In this document: piece by piece, positions 33,685-43,582 of the stretch
How the letters are laid out: each line of letters starts with the position of its first letter
Position numbering within the stretch: position 1 is the first letter of the stretch
NCBI RefSeq assembly: GCF_014356525.2
Contig: NC_052517.1
Location: 7,581,601-7,645,600, forward strand
Reading direction: 5' to 3'
DNA: 64,000 bases
From: Nilaparvata lugens
Taxonomy: Eukaryota; Arthropoda; Insecta; Hemiptera; Delphacidae
The notes under the pieces: generated by a model
What the model saw: only the letters and a program-made list of their open reading frames with translations
Database searches by the model: none
Told to the model about the DNA's origin: nothing
Made by a program: the position numbers and the translations under genes

Positions 33685-34032
33685 TTCATCCTCCTCTTCC
33701 TCTTCATAATTTCCTTGTCCCTCTCTTCTCCACTCTTCTCACTTCCTACTCCTCATTCTCATTTATGATCTTGTTCTCCTCCTTTGTCTTCTACTTGTCA
33801 TTCTTCTTCCCCATCCCCTTCATCTACACCTTCTCCTTATTCTGCATCTTCTCTCTCCTATTTCACATTCTTTTACTCTTTTTCTTTTACCTTCCTCTTA
33901 TTCTTTCACCTTCACAACTTACTCCTCAAAGCCCTCCTCCACTTTCTTCATCAATCCCTTCAGCTTTTTATTCTCTCCCTTCCTCTTCATCTTCACCATC
34001 TTCTACATCCTCTTCTTCTCCTTCTTCATAAT
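33685..34032. repeat. Direct repeat copy 2, right part, and pyrimidine-rich tract
   Basis: 33685-33826 completes the 248-bp repeat. The rest is CTTCTC/TTCTTC low-complexity DNA giving spurious Ser/Leu frames. Confidence 0.8.
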
Positions 34033-34238
34033 CTTTTTCGCCACACTGCACAGAAAGCAGCTGTTTCCCAGTCCCTACGTAGATCTGAAAGACCTTGTTT
34101 GCAGACGACGTCAGAAATGGGTTTCTTTTCCGGTCTAGGCCAGAAAGTTGTCTCTTTCCAGCCGCTCATGGAAGTAGTTAATAAGTCATCCGCTAGATCG
34201 GGCGAGTGTCCACTTTCATCATCAGCTGAAGTCGCCAT
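34026..34238 (-). CDS. Unrecognised 70-codon ORF in T element
   Basis: Starts ATG in a good context (AAATCATGGCG) and reads MATSADDESGHSPDLADDLL then a mixed-composition protein with SGWKETTFWPRPEKKPISDV. Composition is protein-like and not repeat-driven, unlike other open frames nearby. It ends at the inverted terminus. No domain recognised. Could be a truncated transposon protein or a captured host exon. Confidence 0.3.
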   Translation of the reverse strand: MATSADDESGHSPDLADDLLTTSMSGWKETTFWPRPEKKPISDVVCKQGLSDLRRDWETAAFCAVWRKRL

Positions 34239-34487
34239 GATTTCAGTTCCAGTTTCGAATCAACTAATTCGCTTCGCAACCAGTTTTATTCAATTATTTA
34301 TTGTTGATAAGTGCATTCCGAATTTTCGAAAATGCTTGAAGATGACTGTGGTATTCCAAGTGAAATTTTAAAAGAATCTGAAATCCTGACTGCAAATCTT
34401 CTACCACTAAAATCAAGAGATAGGTACGATAGCTTAACGAGTATTCTTTATTTATTCTGTCAGCAATACCTGTAGTGTGGCGAAAAA
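34033..34487. mobile_element. T element: small transposon with inverted ends
   Basis: Ends CTTTTTCGCCACACTGCACAG and CTGTAGTGTGGCGAAAAA are near reverse complements. Between them lie two divergent small ORFs (34026-34238 minus, 34332-34475 plus) separated by 93 bp. Followed immediately by a 120-bp hairpin (34493-34613). Confidence 0.5.
34332..34475 (+). CDS. 47-codon ORF resembling a tyrosine-recombinase N-terminus
   Basis: ATG at 34332; reads MLEDDCGIPSEILKESEILT then NLLPLKSRDRYDSLTSILYL and a stop. The pattern of an acidic start, LLP-KSR-RY and a following helix with aromatic residues resembles the N-terminal SAM-like DNA-binding segment of tyrosine recombinases carried by many insect transposons. 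This is a family recollection, not a search result. The catalytic domain is absent, so at best it is a truncated piece. Confidence 0.35.
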   Translation: MLEDDCGIPSEILKESEILTANLLPLKSRDRYDSLTSILYLFCQQYL

Positions 34488-34492
34488 TATCG

Positions 34493-34613
34493 TTCGCACC
34501 ACGGGCAAAAATGTTTTTCCAGCTCTCAATCTTTTCTAGTCCTCGGCCTACGGCCTCGGACTTGAAAACCGATTTCGAGCTGGAAAAATCTCATTTTCTG
34601 CTCTAGGTGCGAA
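34493..34613. repeat. 120-bp hairpin with GGCC-TAC-GGCC core
   Basis: Outer arms TTCGCACC..TTTTTCCAGCTC and GAGCTGGAAAAA..GGTGCGAA; centre TCCTCGGCCTACGGCCTCGG at 34540. Same architecture as the R-family hairpin. Confidence 0.75.
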
Positions 34614-35227
34614 ATATACTATTCCCTCCATCATTTTCTGCTCTCTCTTTTCGCTCTCCCTCCACTTCTCCCTTTTTTTCTCCTTTTTCCTGTTTCTCAT
34701 TTCTTTCTTCCTCTTTTCCGCTGTCTTGATCCTAATATTCCCATTATCTATGATCACTATAATATTCTTCAACCAAACCTTATTCCACCCATTCTCTTGT
34801 TCTACTTCCTCTTTTTATCTTCCTTATTCCTCTTCCTCTTTATCTTTTTCGCTGTCCCATTATAATATTAATCCCATTATCTATCATGACAGTAATATTC
34901 CTCTATCAGACTTCATTCACTACCTTCAACGCACATAATATGAGTAACCAGAATTACCTCTCGCACTAATGACTCAGGGCCAGACCATATTAAGCGTTTT
35001 GGAGTCGGCAGGGCAGGAAGCTCTCCGATCTGATTTGGTTGGCGTCTGAAAGAAAGGCTCAAAAGGCCATATTCAGTCTCCAGGGCCAAGCCACACGAGG
35101 CATTTTTCATTCAGCACAACAGGCCAGAACGCTTTCCGATTGGTTGATTGGGTTGACACATAGAAACGCTTGAAAACCAGACTAATCCATAATCATTAAT
35201 CCGAAATGTGAGAAGTAATTTTCGATT
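34614..35227. other. Pyrimidine-rich sequence and a two-unit repeat
   Basis: 34620-34860 is TTTTCTC/CTTCC-rich. At 34975-35160 two diverged units of about 90 bp (GGGCCA(G/A)(A/G)CC..GGCAGGGCAGGAAGC.. and ..AACAGGCCAGAACGC..TTGGTTG) lie in tandem. A related fragment is at 43705-43735 (ACCAAGCCACATGAGGCG). Confidence 0.5.
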
Positions 35228-36246
35228 ATAATATCTTAAGTCACAAGGACGGAAAGGGGGGAAGGGGCCTTTTGCAGGCAAGAATGATGTTTCTAGTCGA
35301 GGCCAACGCCTCGACTAGAATTTCATTGGAGCACTGCAAAAGACATTCACTTCCAAGAACTTATACCATTTTATATCATAATAATCTATAAAAGAATAGT
35401 CAAGAAACAGAAAACATTACCTGCTTGTGCTGAGCTGACATTACTACATGCATTCTGTAAACATAACCTAGTTTACAAGTTTCGAATCAGGAATTTCTTG
35501 ATTGTAGTTGACAAAACTTTCACCTGTAGTGCTAAAAGGCGGGTTTTGTACCAGTTTTGCTGTTCCTAATTCGGAACTAGGAAACATACTCGACTGTAAA
35601 GATAACATATGATTTTATTACAGTATAGTATGCTGTAATGAGAATCATATGTTTATTTGTTCCACAATTAGCTGTTTACCGGCTTGATTTCATGGATGTA
35701 AAGCAGCTGAAATTGAATTACTATGACAAAGAAATAAATATTTTTGTCATACTCATTCAATTCCAACTGGAAAACAGTATGAAATCAATCCGGTAAACAG
35801 CGTTTTTGCAGAAAAAATAAACATATGATTCTCATTACAGCATACTCTACTGTAATAAAATCATTTTTACAGTTTTCGTTTTCTTCACAGTCGAGTAAGT
35901 TTCCTAATTCCGAAATAGAAACAGCAAAACTGCTACAAAAAACCACCTTCAGTGTTACAGGTGGAAGTTTTGTAAACTTCCACAAAATTCCTGATTCGGA
36001 ATTTGTAAACTAGGTTATGTTTACAGAATGCTTGTAGTAACATCAGCACAAGCAGGTAATGTTTTCTATTTTCTCAATTATTCTTCTTTAGATTATTATG
36101 ACAAAAAATAGTGTATGTTACTTGGACATGAATGTCTTTTGCAGTGCTCAAATGAAATTCTAGTATCGGCTAACGCCTCGACTAGAAACATCATTCTCGC
36201 CTGCAAAAGGCCCCTTCCCATCCTTGTTACGTAAGATACTATTATA
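35228..36246. mobile_element. F-family giant foldback, complete copy
   Basis: Two arms of about 480 bp are reverse complements, centred near 35750 (CATAACCTAGTTTACAA / TTGTAAACTAGGTTATG and many more). Each end carries a smaller hairpin; the left one has perfect 13-base arms TTCTAGTCGAGGC / GCCTCGACTAGAA around CAAC at 35291-35320. Non-coding. Half-copies at 6783 and 25676 show only the right arm. Confidence 0.85.
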
Positions 36247-36269
36247 CCAATATGAATAACCAGGAATAA

Positions 36270-36560
36270 CTTTGATACGTATCTATATAATAAGAGGGAG
36301 TAGGGTTGTGTTTGTTCGTTTGTTCGCATCAAAACATGTCAACTTGTGGATTGCATACCGGAAAAACGGGAATGATTTAGATCTCCAAATTTTGAACATA
36401 GATTCTAAAAATATCAATCTCGTGCACCTGGAAGCCCAAAATTTCAATTCTCCTTCTAGATTTTTCAGAATTAATGTTCAAATTCATGTATGCTACCGTA
36501 GGCTACATGAAGTTCCATAGCCCAAAGTGTGTTTTTTTATGAGCAGGTTATAATGGTGTT
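36270..36560. mobile_element. H-type Helitron-like 5' portion
   Basis: CTATATAATAAGAGGGAG..TTTGTTCGTTTGTTCGCATC followed by CATACCGGAAAAACGGGAAT. This layout is common at the 5' end of insect Helitron-like elements. No clear 3' end; moderate support. Confidence 0.4.
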
Positions 36561-36580
36561 CTAAGACTATCATTCACGAA

Positions 36581-36654
36581 CGTCTATGTAGCGCAGCGGT
36601 AAAACGCATGCTTACGGAGCGATAGTTCCTCGGTTCGATGTCCCGATGCTTCCC
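36581..36654 (+). tRNA. tRNA-like sequence / SINE head
   Basis: Contains an A box (TAGCGCAGCGG), a B box (CGGTTCGATGTCCCG) and a T7 run at 36657-36663 that would stop RNA polymerase III. The acceptor stem is not convincingly paired, so a decayed tRNA or SINE head is more likely than a working tRNA. Confidence 0.4.
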
Positions 36655-36663
36655 AATTTTTTT

Positions 36664-37075
36664 GTTCTTAATTTTTTCCCTCGAAACGTATTATTATCAA
36701 TTATTTTTTGAAGGAATTTGTTTTCATTACTATTGAACTTGGATTTTATCAAATAATTATTTTTAATGTAAAATTTTGCCACCAGTACAAATGAATTGGA
36801 CATAGTCTTCATGCTGTAGGCCTATAATTGAATTTCATAAGAAAAACATGAATAGATCACAATAAAATAAGTAATAATTTATATTATTCAGTTATAATGT
36901 ACTATCAGAATGAATTCCCAGTGAAACGAGTATTTTAGGTATTTTGTTTGGAATTGGGAAAACAAAAGGCTGCCTGATTCAAATTGAGGAGGATCCTAAT
37001 CGAACTAAAATTTATTGATGTATTGGAAAAATCAATATGATTCTGTGAGGTTTTCAAGTATTATGTATTCTTCAG
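36664..37075. other. Unassigned intronic sequence
   Basis: AT-rich, no gene or repeat end recognised. Confidence 0.4.
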
Positions 37076-37312
37076 TTTTATATACTATAATAAAGGAAAG
37101 AACTGGCTTATACACGTAAGGAATAGGGAATTATGTTTGACGCATCATCACGTCTGAAATATACTCAACTGATTAATTTGAAATTTTGCATATAGATTCT
37201 TCATTAACCGAGGATGGCCTATTTTCAAATTTCGAATTTTTTATTACGTCAAGTTTTCATTTTGCAGTTTTAAAATAGACCCTTGCGAAGCACGGGTGAC
37301 CTATTAGTGACT
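37076..37312 (+). mobile_element. H-family Helitron-like short element
   Basis: Starts ACTATAATAAAGGAAAGAAC..GGCTTATACACGTA; middle GACGCATCATCACGTC and ACTTGAAATTTTGCATATAG-like text; ends GACCCTTGCGAAGCACGGGT..CCTATTAGT. Related copies at 41125 (minus), 44640, 52505, 61229 and 61500. The 3' CGGGTNACCTNNTAGT end is Helitron-like. Confidence 0.55.
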
Positions 37313-37374
37313 AATAAAAACACTTCACATATATGGGCTAATTTTGTACAAATTAATAGAAACAATATACAAAC

Positions 37375-37493
37375 TTGTAGTACCCTTTATTATGAAAAAC
37401 TTTGAAATATTTTAAGGACTAGTTTCGACCATAGATAATTTCCAAGTTAATTTTTACCAACTTTTTTATAATAAAGGGTACTACACGTTTTCA
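37375..37493. repeat. Small foldback
   Basis: GTAGTACCCTTTATTAT pairs with ATAATAAAGGGTACTAC. Confidence 0.75.
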
Positions 37494-37638
37494 TATGGTT
37501 TTCATTAATTTATGACTAATACTATCTATAACTCGAATTGAGTAAATCTTCTCTCAAACTCAGCTTATAACTACCTAATCTGAGAGATCAATGAGTAATT
37601 AATTAAGGAATTTAGTAAACTAAACTAAATCCACTGAC

Positions 37639-37848
37639 CTCTTCATCGTCTAAATCATCATCAGAGTCGGCATGTCGGTTATCCAACGCCTTCACCCCTC
37701 TCTCCTCTTCGCCCATGGCCGCCATATTGTTTGTCTCCGAGGTCTCGCTGGAGGGACCTCCCTGCTGTTGGAGAGCCAAAGCATCTGCCTGACCTCCAGC
37801 TGCATAGTTCATACGTGATCCCGGTCTGCTGGCTGGCTGTACCACAAC
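37639..37848 (-). CDS. Acidic linker exon of the DCX-domain gene
   Basis: 210 bp (70 codons), acceptor TTTTCCAG and donor GAG|GTCAGT, phase 0 at both ends, so it can splice directly to the exon at 19396 (or 17796). Encodes VVVQPASRPGSRMNYAAGGQ, a Gln/Ser/Thr stretch, MAAMGEEERGVKALDNRHAD and a final acidic run SDDDLDDEE. No folded domain is evident; probably a disordered N-terminal region upstream of the DCX domain. It is placed in this gene by strand, matching phases, composition and lack of any other gene nearby. Upstream exons and the promoter are not in the window as far as can be seen. Confidence 0.75.
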
Positions 37849-38080
37849 CTGGAAAACAATAATAAAATAGATTTATTTTTTTTTACCATAAAGGTTAATC
37901 ACAATCGGATATTCTTAAAGATGAATTTATTTTTATTAATAAACGTTTATTTAAAATTTCTTTTCATAACCTGACGATGTTGTGATCACCGAAACTAGTA
38001 GTTATAATTTGTATTCCTGATCTATAATAATTTTATTAATTATTATTTTTATTAATTTCAAAGGGTACTATAATTCTGTT

Positions 38081-38222
38081 TTTCACTTTCCTTGCCCTAT
38101 TACCCTAGGTAAGGAAAGTATTGCTTTCCAAAAAAAATTAAGGTACCCTAATTTCAAGTTTTCTATACGTTTCAAGGTCCCCTGAGTCCAAAAACATGAT
38201 TTTTGGGTGTTGGTCTGTGTGT

Positions 38223-38271
<49 letters not shown>

Positions 38272-38986
38272 TGTGTATGTCTGTGAACACGATAACTCCA
38301 TTCCTAATCAACCGATTGACTTGAAATTTTAAACTTGAGGTCCTTATACCATGAGGATCCGACAATAAGAAATTCAATAGAATTTAATTCAAAATGACGG
38401 ATAATTACTAAAAATTACCATGTTTTTCACGGTTTTCTCGAAAACGGCTCTAACAATTTTTATCAAATTTATATCATGGATTGCTATTTATAAGCCCTAT
38501 CAACTGACATGAGTCTCATTTCTGAGAAGATTGCAGGAGCTCTGTAATATTCCTGAGAAAAATGGCGGATAATTACAAAAGATCATGTTTTTCACGATTT
38601 TCTCGAAAATAACTTGACCGATTTTTTTCAAATTCATACCCTATATAGTTATTTATCAGCTCTATCAACTGGCATGAGTCTCCTTTCTGGGAAACTAATG
38701 GGGGGTCCACCGCATCCTTGATAAATGCACTTAGTAACCTCCTTCTCGTGCATGAGGTAGGTAGGTAGCGCAGTTCATAAAAAGAACACATAGTCGAGAT
38801 ATTTCATCTGTACAACAGCTGTTTTGACGACTTTAAAAAAATGACGACTAAAATATCATCGTGTTTCACAATTTACACGAAGGAAAAAGTATATATACTA
38901 TTTATATATACACATATACAGAAGTCTGATCGTAGTTTCAAATATGAGCAAAGGAAAGTTGTGTGAGTGTACCACACCAGATTTTT
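38081..38986 (-). mobile_element. C-family element, copy 3
   Basis: Reverse-orientation copy: begins TTTCACTTTCCTTGCCCTAT, ends GAGTGTACCACACCAGATTT. (GT)n at 38215-38280. Shares the duplicated CATGTTTTTCACG / TTTCTCGAAAA module with copy 2. Confidence 0.8.
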
Positions 38987-39115
38987 TTGATTAATTTATC
39001 TATTTACTATAAATTTACTCACTCGTTCATATATCACACACAAGATACAAGCAGAAAATAGAAAGATACGAACAAATACATATAAAGATAATAATAAGAA
39101 AACAATATTAAAATA

Positions 39116-39320
39116 CTAATTAGGGATCTGAGGTGTAGGAGAGGGGAAGATTGGAGTGTTTCCAACTATGATTTTCCATGTACTTGGAAAACCTTCAATC
39201 CTTAAGTGTGTAGAAAAGGAACAGGAGAAGGAAAGGAGGGTAGGTTTGATAGGATTGGATGAAGAAAGGTATGATAAGTTGGGTGAAAACCATATTTTTG
39301 AGTTTATTATGAGTTTACTA
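39116..39320 (-). pseudogene. Possible reverse-transcriptase relic
   Basis: The minus-strand frame contains LLSFSCSFSTHLRIEGFPST WKII, reminiscent of the S..G.FP..WK block preceding the first RT catalytic motif in LINEs. Too short and degenerate for a firm call. Confidence 0.25.
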
Positions 39321-39328
39321 AGAAGTAC

Positions 39329-40090
39329 CATAGAGAAACAATAGCTTGAGTAGATATGCCATGGTATAGGGCGTTTATGTCGCAACTTTTACCGTCATCT
39401 CAAGCCGATAGTCCACGTAGTAAAAGTAAACTCTAAAGACATATAAAACATACTCTTTTCTCTCTCAAAATTTATGAATTTCATGCTAGGAGTATCTATT
39501 AATTTCCTTATTTTCTCATCTTGCTTGTAAGGCTTGTAGCCATATTGCTCATTTTTGATTTTTCAATCTTATCCGTCCATCCTATCCATATCTGTCGATC
39601 CTATCCATATATTCCGTCATAAATTTTGTATTTATTTCTCAACAGATCTTTGTTATTTTACATTTTAAGAATGCTCTACTTTTAAGTTCATTCAACCATT
39701 CCACTTATTATTATTATAATTATTTTTTTTTTTACTTTTTTCATTTAAAATATAGTTTTGTCTCATCTTATTTTACTGAGTATTGCTTGTTAAATTATAA
39801 TCTAGTATTGTATTGGAGGGTTAAGTGTAAGAGAGGGCCGACTGCGTCATAACTTCACCCTCCCAGGTATAAAATAAAGGCAGTCATTCTATTCTATTCT
39901 ATTCTAGTTCTTTCCCTTGAAGTTGTGTGACACTGGTAGTCTCTCATATTGTGCCGTTCATACACTCTCACCCCAACAAAACAGTAAAAATTGACAATAA
40001 TCGACAGTAATCGGCTTGGGATAACAGTAAAAGCTGCGAAATAAACGCCCTATACCATGGGATATCTACTTACGCTATTGTTTCTCTATG
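39329..40090. mobile_element. E-family transposon with 7-bp target duplication, filled copy
   Basis: Ends CATAGAGAAACAATAG and its complement, long inverted arms (GTATAGGGCGTTTATGTCGC..), flanked by GAAGTAC on both sides. Contains a retroelement tail insert (39421-39904). The uninserted copy is at 54921-55195. Confidence 0.8.
39421..39904 (+). mobile_element. Retroelement 3' end with (TTCTA)n tail
   Basis: Present here, absent from the E copy at 54921, so the boundaries are given by comparison. Ends GGTATAAAATAAAGGCAGTC then four TTCTA-type units. A similar 3' end (GACCTAATAAAGGCATATAA) is at 42220. Confidence 0.65.
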
Positions 40091-40219
40091 GAAGTACTGA
40101 ACAAGAATCAATTTATGAGTAATGTCTCTCCTACAATATGCCTATTTTCACCAGAGATTATTTTTTTCCATCATTTTGAGATGCTTTAATAATTTTATAT
40201 GAAATTGCTTCTATTTGTA

Positions 40220-40830
40220 TTGCGTTCAGGAGGATAAGGAAAAATATGAAAAGGATTGGAAGAAGGAGAAGGAGGAGTTGGAGGAGGAGGAGGATGAGGA
40301 GCAACTCAAGAAAGAAAGGTTTTCTTCAATTCTTGCATTCGAGAAGGAATGATTGATCAGGAGAGAGGGGGGTAGAGGATTGGAAATATTATATATGAAA
40401 AAAGAAAATCGGAAAGACAAAGAACAAGAATTATTCAGATAAGACTTGAGAGGTATGGAGAGGAAAAGTCATAGAGAATCAAAATTGAACATACTTGCAA
40501 GAGGGAAAAGCAAAATAGGATTTGGATGAGATGGAAAAGGAGAGAATAAGATAGAAAAAGCAGAAGAATAAGGAAAAGGAAGAAGAAGAAGAAAAAGGTT
40601 CGGTACAGGAGAGAAAAAGAAGGAGAAGAAGGAAGAGGAGTGGGTGGAGAAGGGAGAGGGGGAGGAAGAAGAGCATGAGAAGATAGAGGTTGGGAGTGGA
40701 AGGTGGTGGGGGAGAAGGAGGAGGGGAGGAGAAACATGTGGAGGAGGAGTAGAATCAGAAGGAGAAGTGGTAGTAGGGATCAAAAATGCACTTTGGAGAA
40801 GTAGAGAGAATAATGTAGAAAGTCGAGAAA
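40220..40830. repeat. Purine-rich low-complexity tract
   Basis: GGAGGA/GAAGAA repeats throughout. Apparent minus-strand Ser/Pro/Phe frames are artefacts. Confidence 0.85.
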
Positions 40831-40910
40831 ACAACTATAAGAGAATTTAGTTACAGAAATGAAGAAAGATAGTAGAAATTAATAGTTGATAGAGTGGGAA
40901 GTGAAATCCA

Positions 40911-41033
40911 ACCTGTGGTCCAGACAGCATAGCTCTCTCTCGCCAAATTTTTGATTGGTTGTCAGACGACCAATGAGAGAAGCGTATTTCGATTCAGTGT
41001 GCTAGCTATGTTGTCTAAACAGGTCCTGGAAAC
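40911..41033. repeat. Small foldback
   Basis: CCTGTGGTCCAGACAGCATA pairs with TATGTTGTCTAAACAGGTCC; the inner arms CTCTCTCTCGCC.. / ..CCAATGAGAGAAG also pair. Confidence 0.65.
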
Positions 41034-41124
41034 AAGATAATTCATTATTATGCTGTACATTCAGATATTCAGAAGAGAGAACACATCAAAAAGACAATCT
41101 ATATTATGATTAATAATTATTATA

Positions 41125-41290
41125 GAAACTAGCAGGTAACCCGTGCTCCGCAAGGGTCTAATTGTAAACTTAACTACTGAAATCTTGAAGAATTTAAAAT
41201 AGGCCTATAACAATCTTCGGTAAATTAAGAATCTATATGCAAAATTTCAAGTTAATCAGTTGAGTAGTCATATCCTTCCCACAGAGTCGA
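41125..41290 (-). mobile_element. H-family Helitron-like 3' end
   Basis: ACTAGCAGGTAACCCGTGCT.. is the complement of the H 3' terminus (AGCACGGGTTACCTGCTAGT); the interior matches 52560-52700. Confidence 0.55.
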
Positions 41291-41384
41291 CATTTATTTG
41301 TTGAAACACCGCTGATTTGTGTAGTTACATCACAATATTATAAAATCGCATTCAATCTTAATTCTCATTCATTGATTCTCCATA

Positions 41385-42373
41385 CTTTGTAAAATCCGTC
41401 ATATAATTAGCTGTACTGTAAATTAGTCAGTAAGCCAGTAAATATTGTAACATACATGAATAAAGAACTCCAACCCAATCTTATCTCACTCTCTCACAGC
41501 TATCTCATTTTTTTCTTATCTCTCACCCTTTTCCTCGCTCTCTCTCACTCTCTATCACCCACTCTCTCCAGTTGTGTGTTGATGGATAGGATATTCTAAT
41601 ATGTTATATTCTTTTCAATTATAAAGAACTATAATCTAATCTAATCTCTCTATCTCTTCCTTTCTTCCACTCATTCTTCCCTCTCACACACACTCTCGCT
41701 TCCTCACTCTCTTTGAATTGGCTGGGATCTGGTGGCGCAGATTAGGCTTGGGTCGTGTTCAGCTTTATTTTTATTGCCTATTTACATTGTATCAATGCAC
41801 ATAAATTTAACTCATTTTCACCTTTTATGCAACTACAGATACAAAATATTTCATCTTATATTGTTTTATGATAATTATTATAATTTGTAAAATCTTTGTT
41901 TTTAGGGTTGTTTTGTGTGCATGTGTAAGTGAATGGCAACTTGATTAGATCTTCATTTCTTTATTTCTGATAGGTTATCCCATAGGATTTATCTAGTGGA
42001 ATTCGAAATATTGTTTCCAATTGTATTAATAAATAAGGTTTAAAATTCTCTTTTATTATATCTAATTGTATTTTGATTAAGAGTTTTATTTACTTATGTT
42101 AATCTTATGTAATCTTATTACATAATATTTAATCTATTTTTTCTGTTTTCTTATGTGAATTTTTCTTCTTTTGTAAAGGGTTGTGTGGAAGAGAGGACCA
42201 GGAGTCCTAACTCCGACCTAATAAAGGCATATAATTGGACTTTAGAGTGTTATCTAAATTTGGGAAAGAAATATTACAAGGAGTATCCTTAGTTTTTCTT
42301 TCCCAATCAGTGCTTCTTTGTAAAAAATATAAATAAATAAATAAATAAATAATCAATCAATCAATCAATCAAT
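41385..42373 (+). mobile_element. Cluster of retroelement tails
   Basis: 41385-41482: diverged S tail (AAGCCAGTAAATATTGTAAC..AATAAAGAAC). 41490-41710: CTCT-rich DNA. 41740-42240: 3'UTR-like sequence ending CCTAATAAAGGCATATAATT. 42261-42373: the short tail also seen at 25724, ending AAATAAATAAATAATCAATC. Confidence 0.5.
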
Positions 42374-43302
42374 CTCTCACCCACTCTATCCAGTTGTGTG
42401 TTGATGGATAGGAGATATTCCTATTTTATATACTTCTATTTTATATCATTTTTTATGATTAAAGAACTATAATCTATTCTAATCCCTCTATCTCTTCTCC
42501 TCTTCCACTCTCTCTCTCACACACACTCTATCTCTCTCTCTCACCCTATTACTGACCCTCCTTATGTGTCCTTAGCCTACTCTGGCACTCAGCGCATAAC
42601 TAGGGTAACGACCGGACGTATTTGAGCAAAGCGTGTCAAACCATTTTCCTTTCAACCGATTCTCCGTCTCTTTTCACCCTCGTTTTCTTCTATTTACCCT
42701 GTCTCCTTCTTTCTCGACCGTAAACTATTTCCTTTACAGAAAATTTTCCATCCCTTTTGACCCTCGTTTTCTTTTATTTTCCCTGTCTCCTTCTTTTTTG
42801 ATCGTAGAACCATTCCCATCACTAGAGATATTTCATCTCTTTTCATCCTAGTATTCTCACTTATTTTCTGTCCTTTTTGACCGCAGTATTTTTGTCTACT
42901 GCTTGTTTCAACATATAATTTCCTTTTTCTCTTGTTCTTCTCCATCTTTCTTCCTCCTTCTTTCTTCACCCTGTTAAACAATCCATTTACATGAGATTTC
43001 TCATCTCTTTTCACCCTCGTTTCCTTATATATTTTCCATCTTCTTCTTTCTCGACCGCAGTATTATTTGCCTATTTTTCAAAACATTCTCCTTTCCTAGT
43101 TCTCCATTAATTTTTCTTCCTCATTTTATCATCCTGTCAAACCATTTATTTCCCTCACATGAGATTTTCCATCTCTCTTCACCGTTATTTCCTTATATTT
43201 TTTCCATTTCCTTCTTTCTTGAGCACAGTATTATTTGTCTATTGTTCAAATCGTTCTCCTATTCCAGCTTTCCTGTATTTTCTCTCATCTTTGATAGAGA
43301 GT
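42374..43302. repeat. Degenerate pyrimidine-rich tandem repeat
   Basis: The phrase CATCTCTTTTCACCCTCGTTTTCTT with variants recurs about seven times between 42665 and 43190 at irregular ~80-165 bp spacing, each followed by TTTTCC..CTTCTTTCTCGACCGNAGTA. It explains the 106-codon Lys-rich minus-strand frame. Confidence 0.75.
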
Positions 43303-43582
43303 TAGTGGGAAGGATATTTTTAATATTGTTTCCGAAGAATGGACATTGATATGTCCAAAGCTCCGCCAATTTATGTAGATGCATAACAAAATAATAATCT
43401 ATAGTTATTATATTACAAATTGCTTTTTCATATCATATACAGTTCATTATTATTTTCTTAGTCTATATCATGTAAATTCATCTATAATTTTGCTGTATTT
43501 TAAGCTATTGTATATAAGTGTATAAGCCAGTATATATTGTAATATACATAAATAAAGTACTCAATCAATCAATCAATCAATC
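43303..43582 (+). mobile_element. S-family retroelement 3' end
   Basis: GAGAGTTAGTGGGAAGGATA to a CAATCAATC tail, inserted in the degenerate tandem repeat, which resumes after it. Confidence 0.8.
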
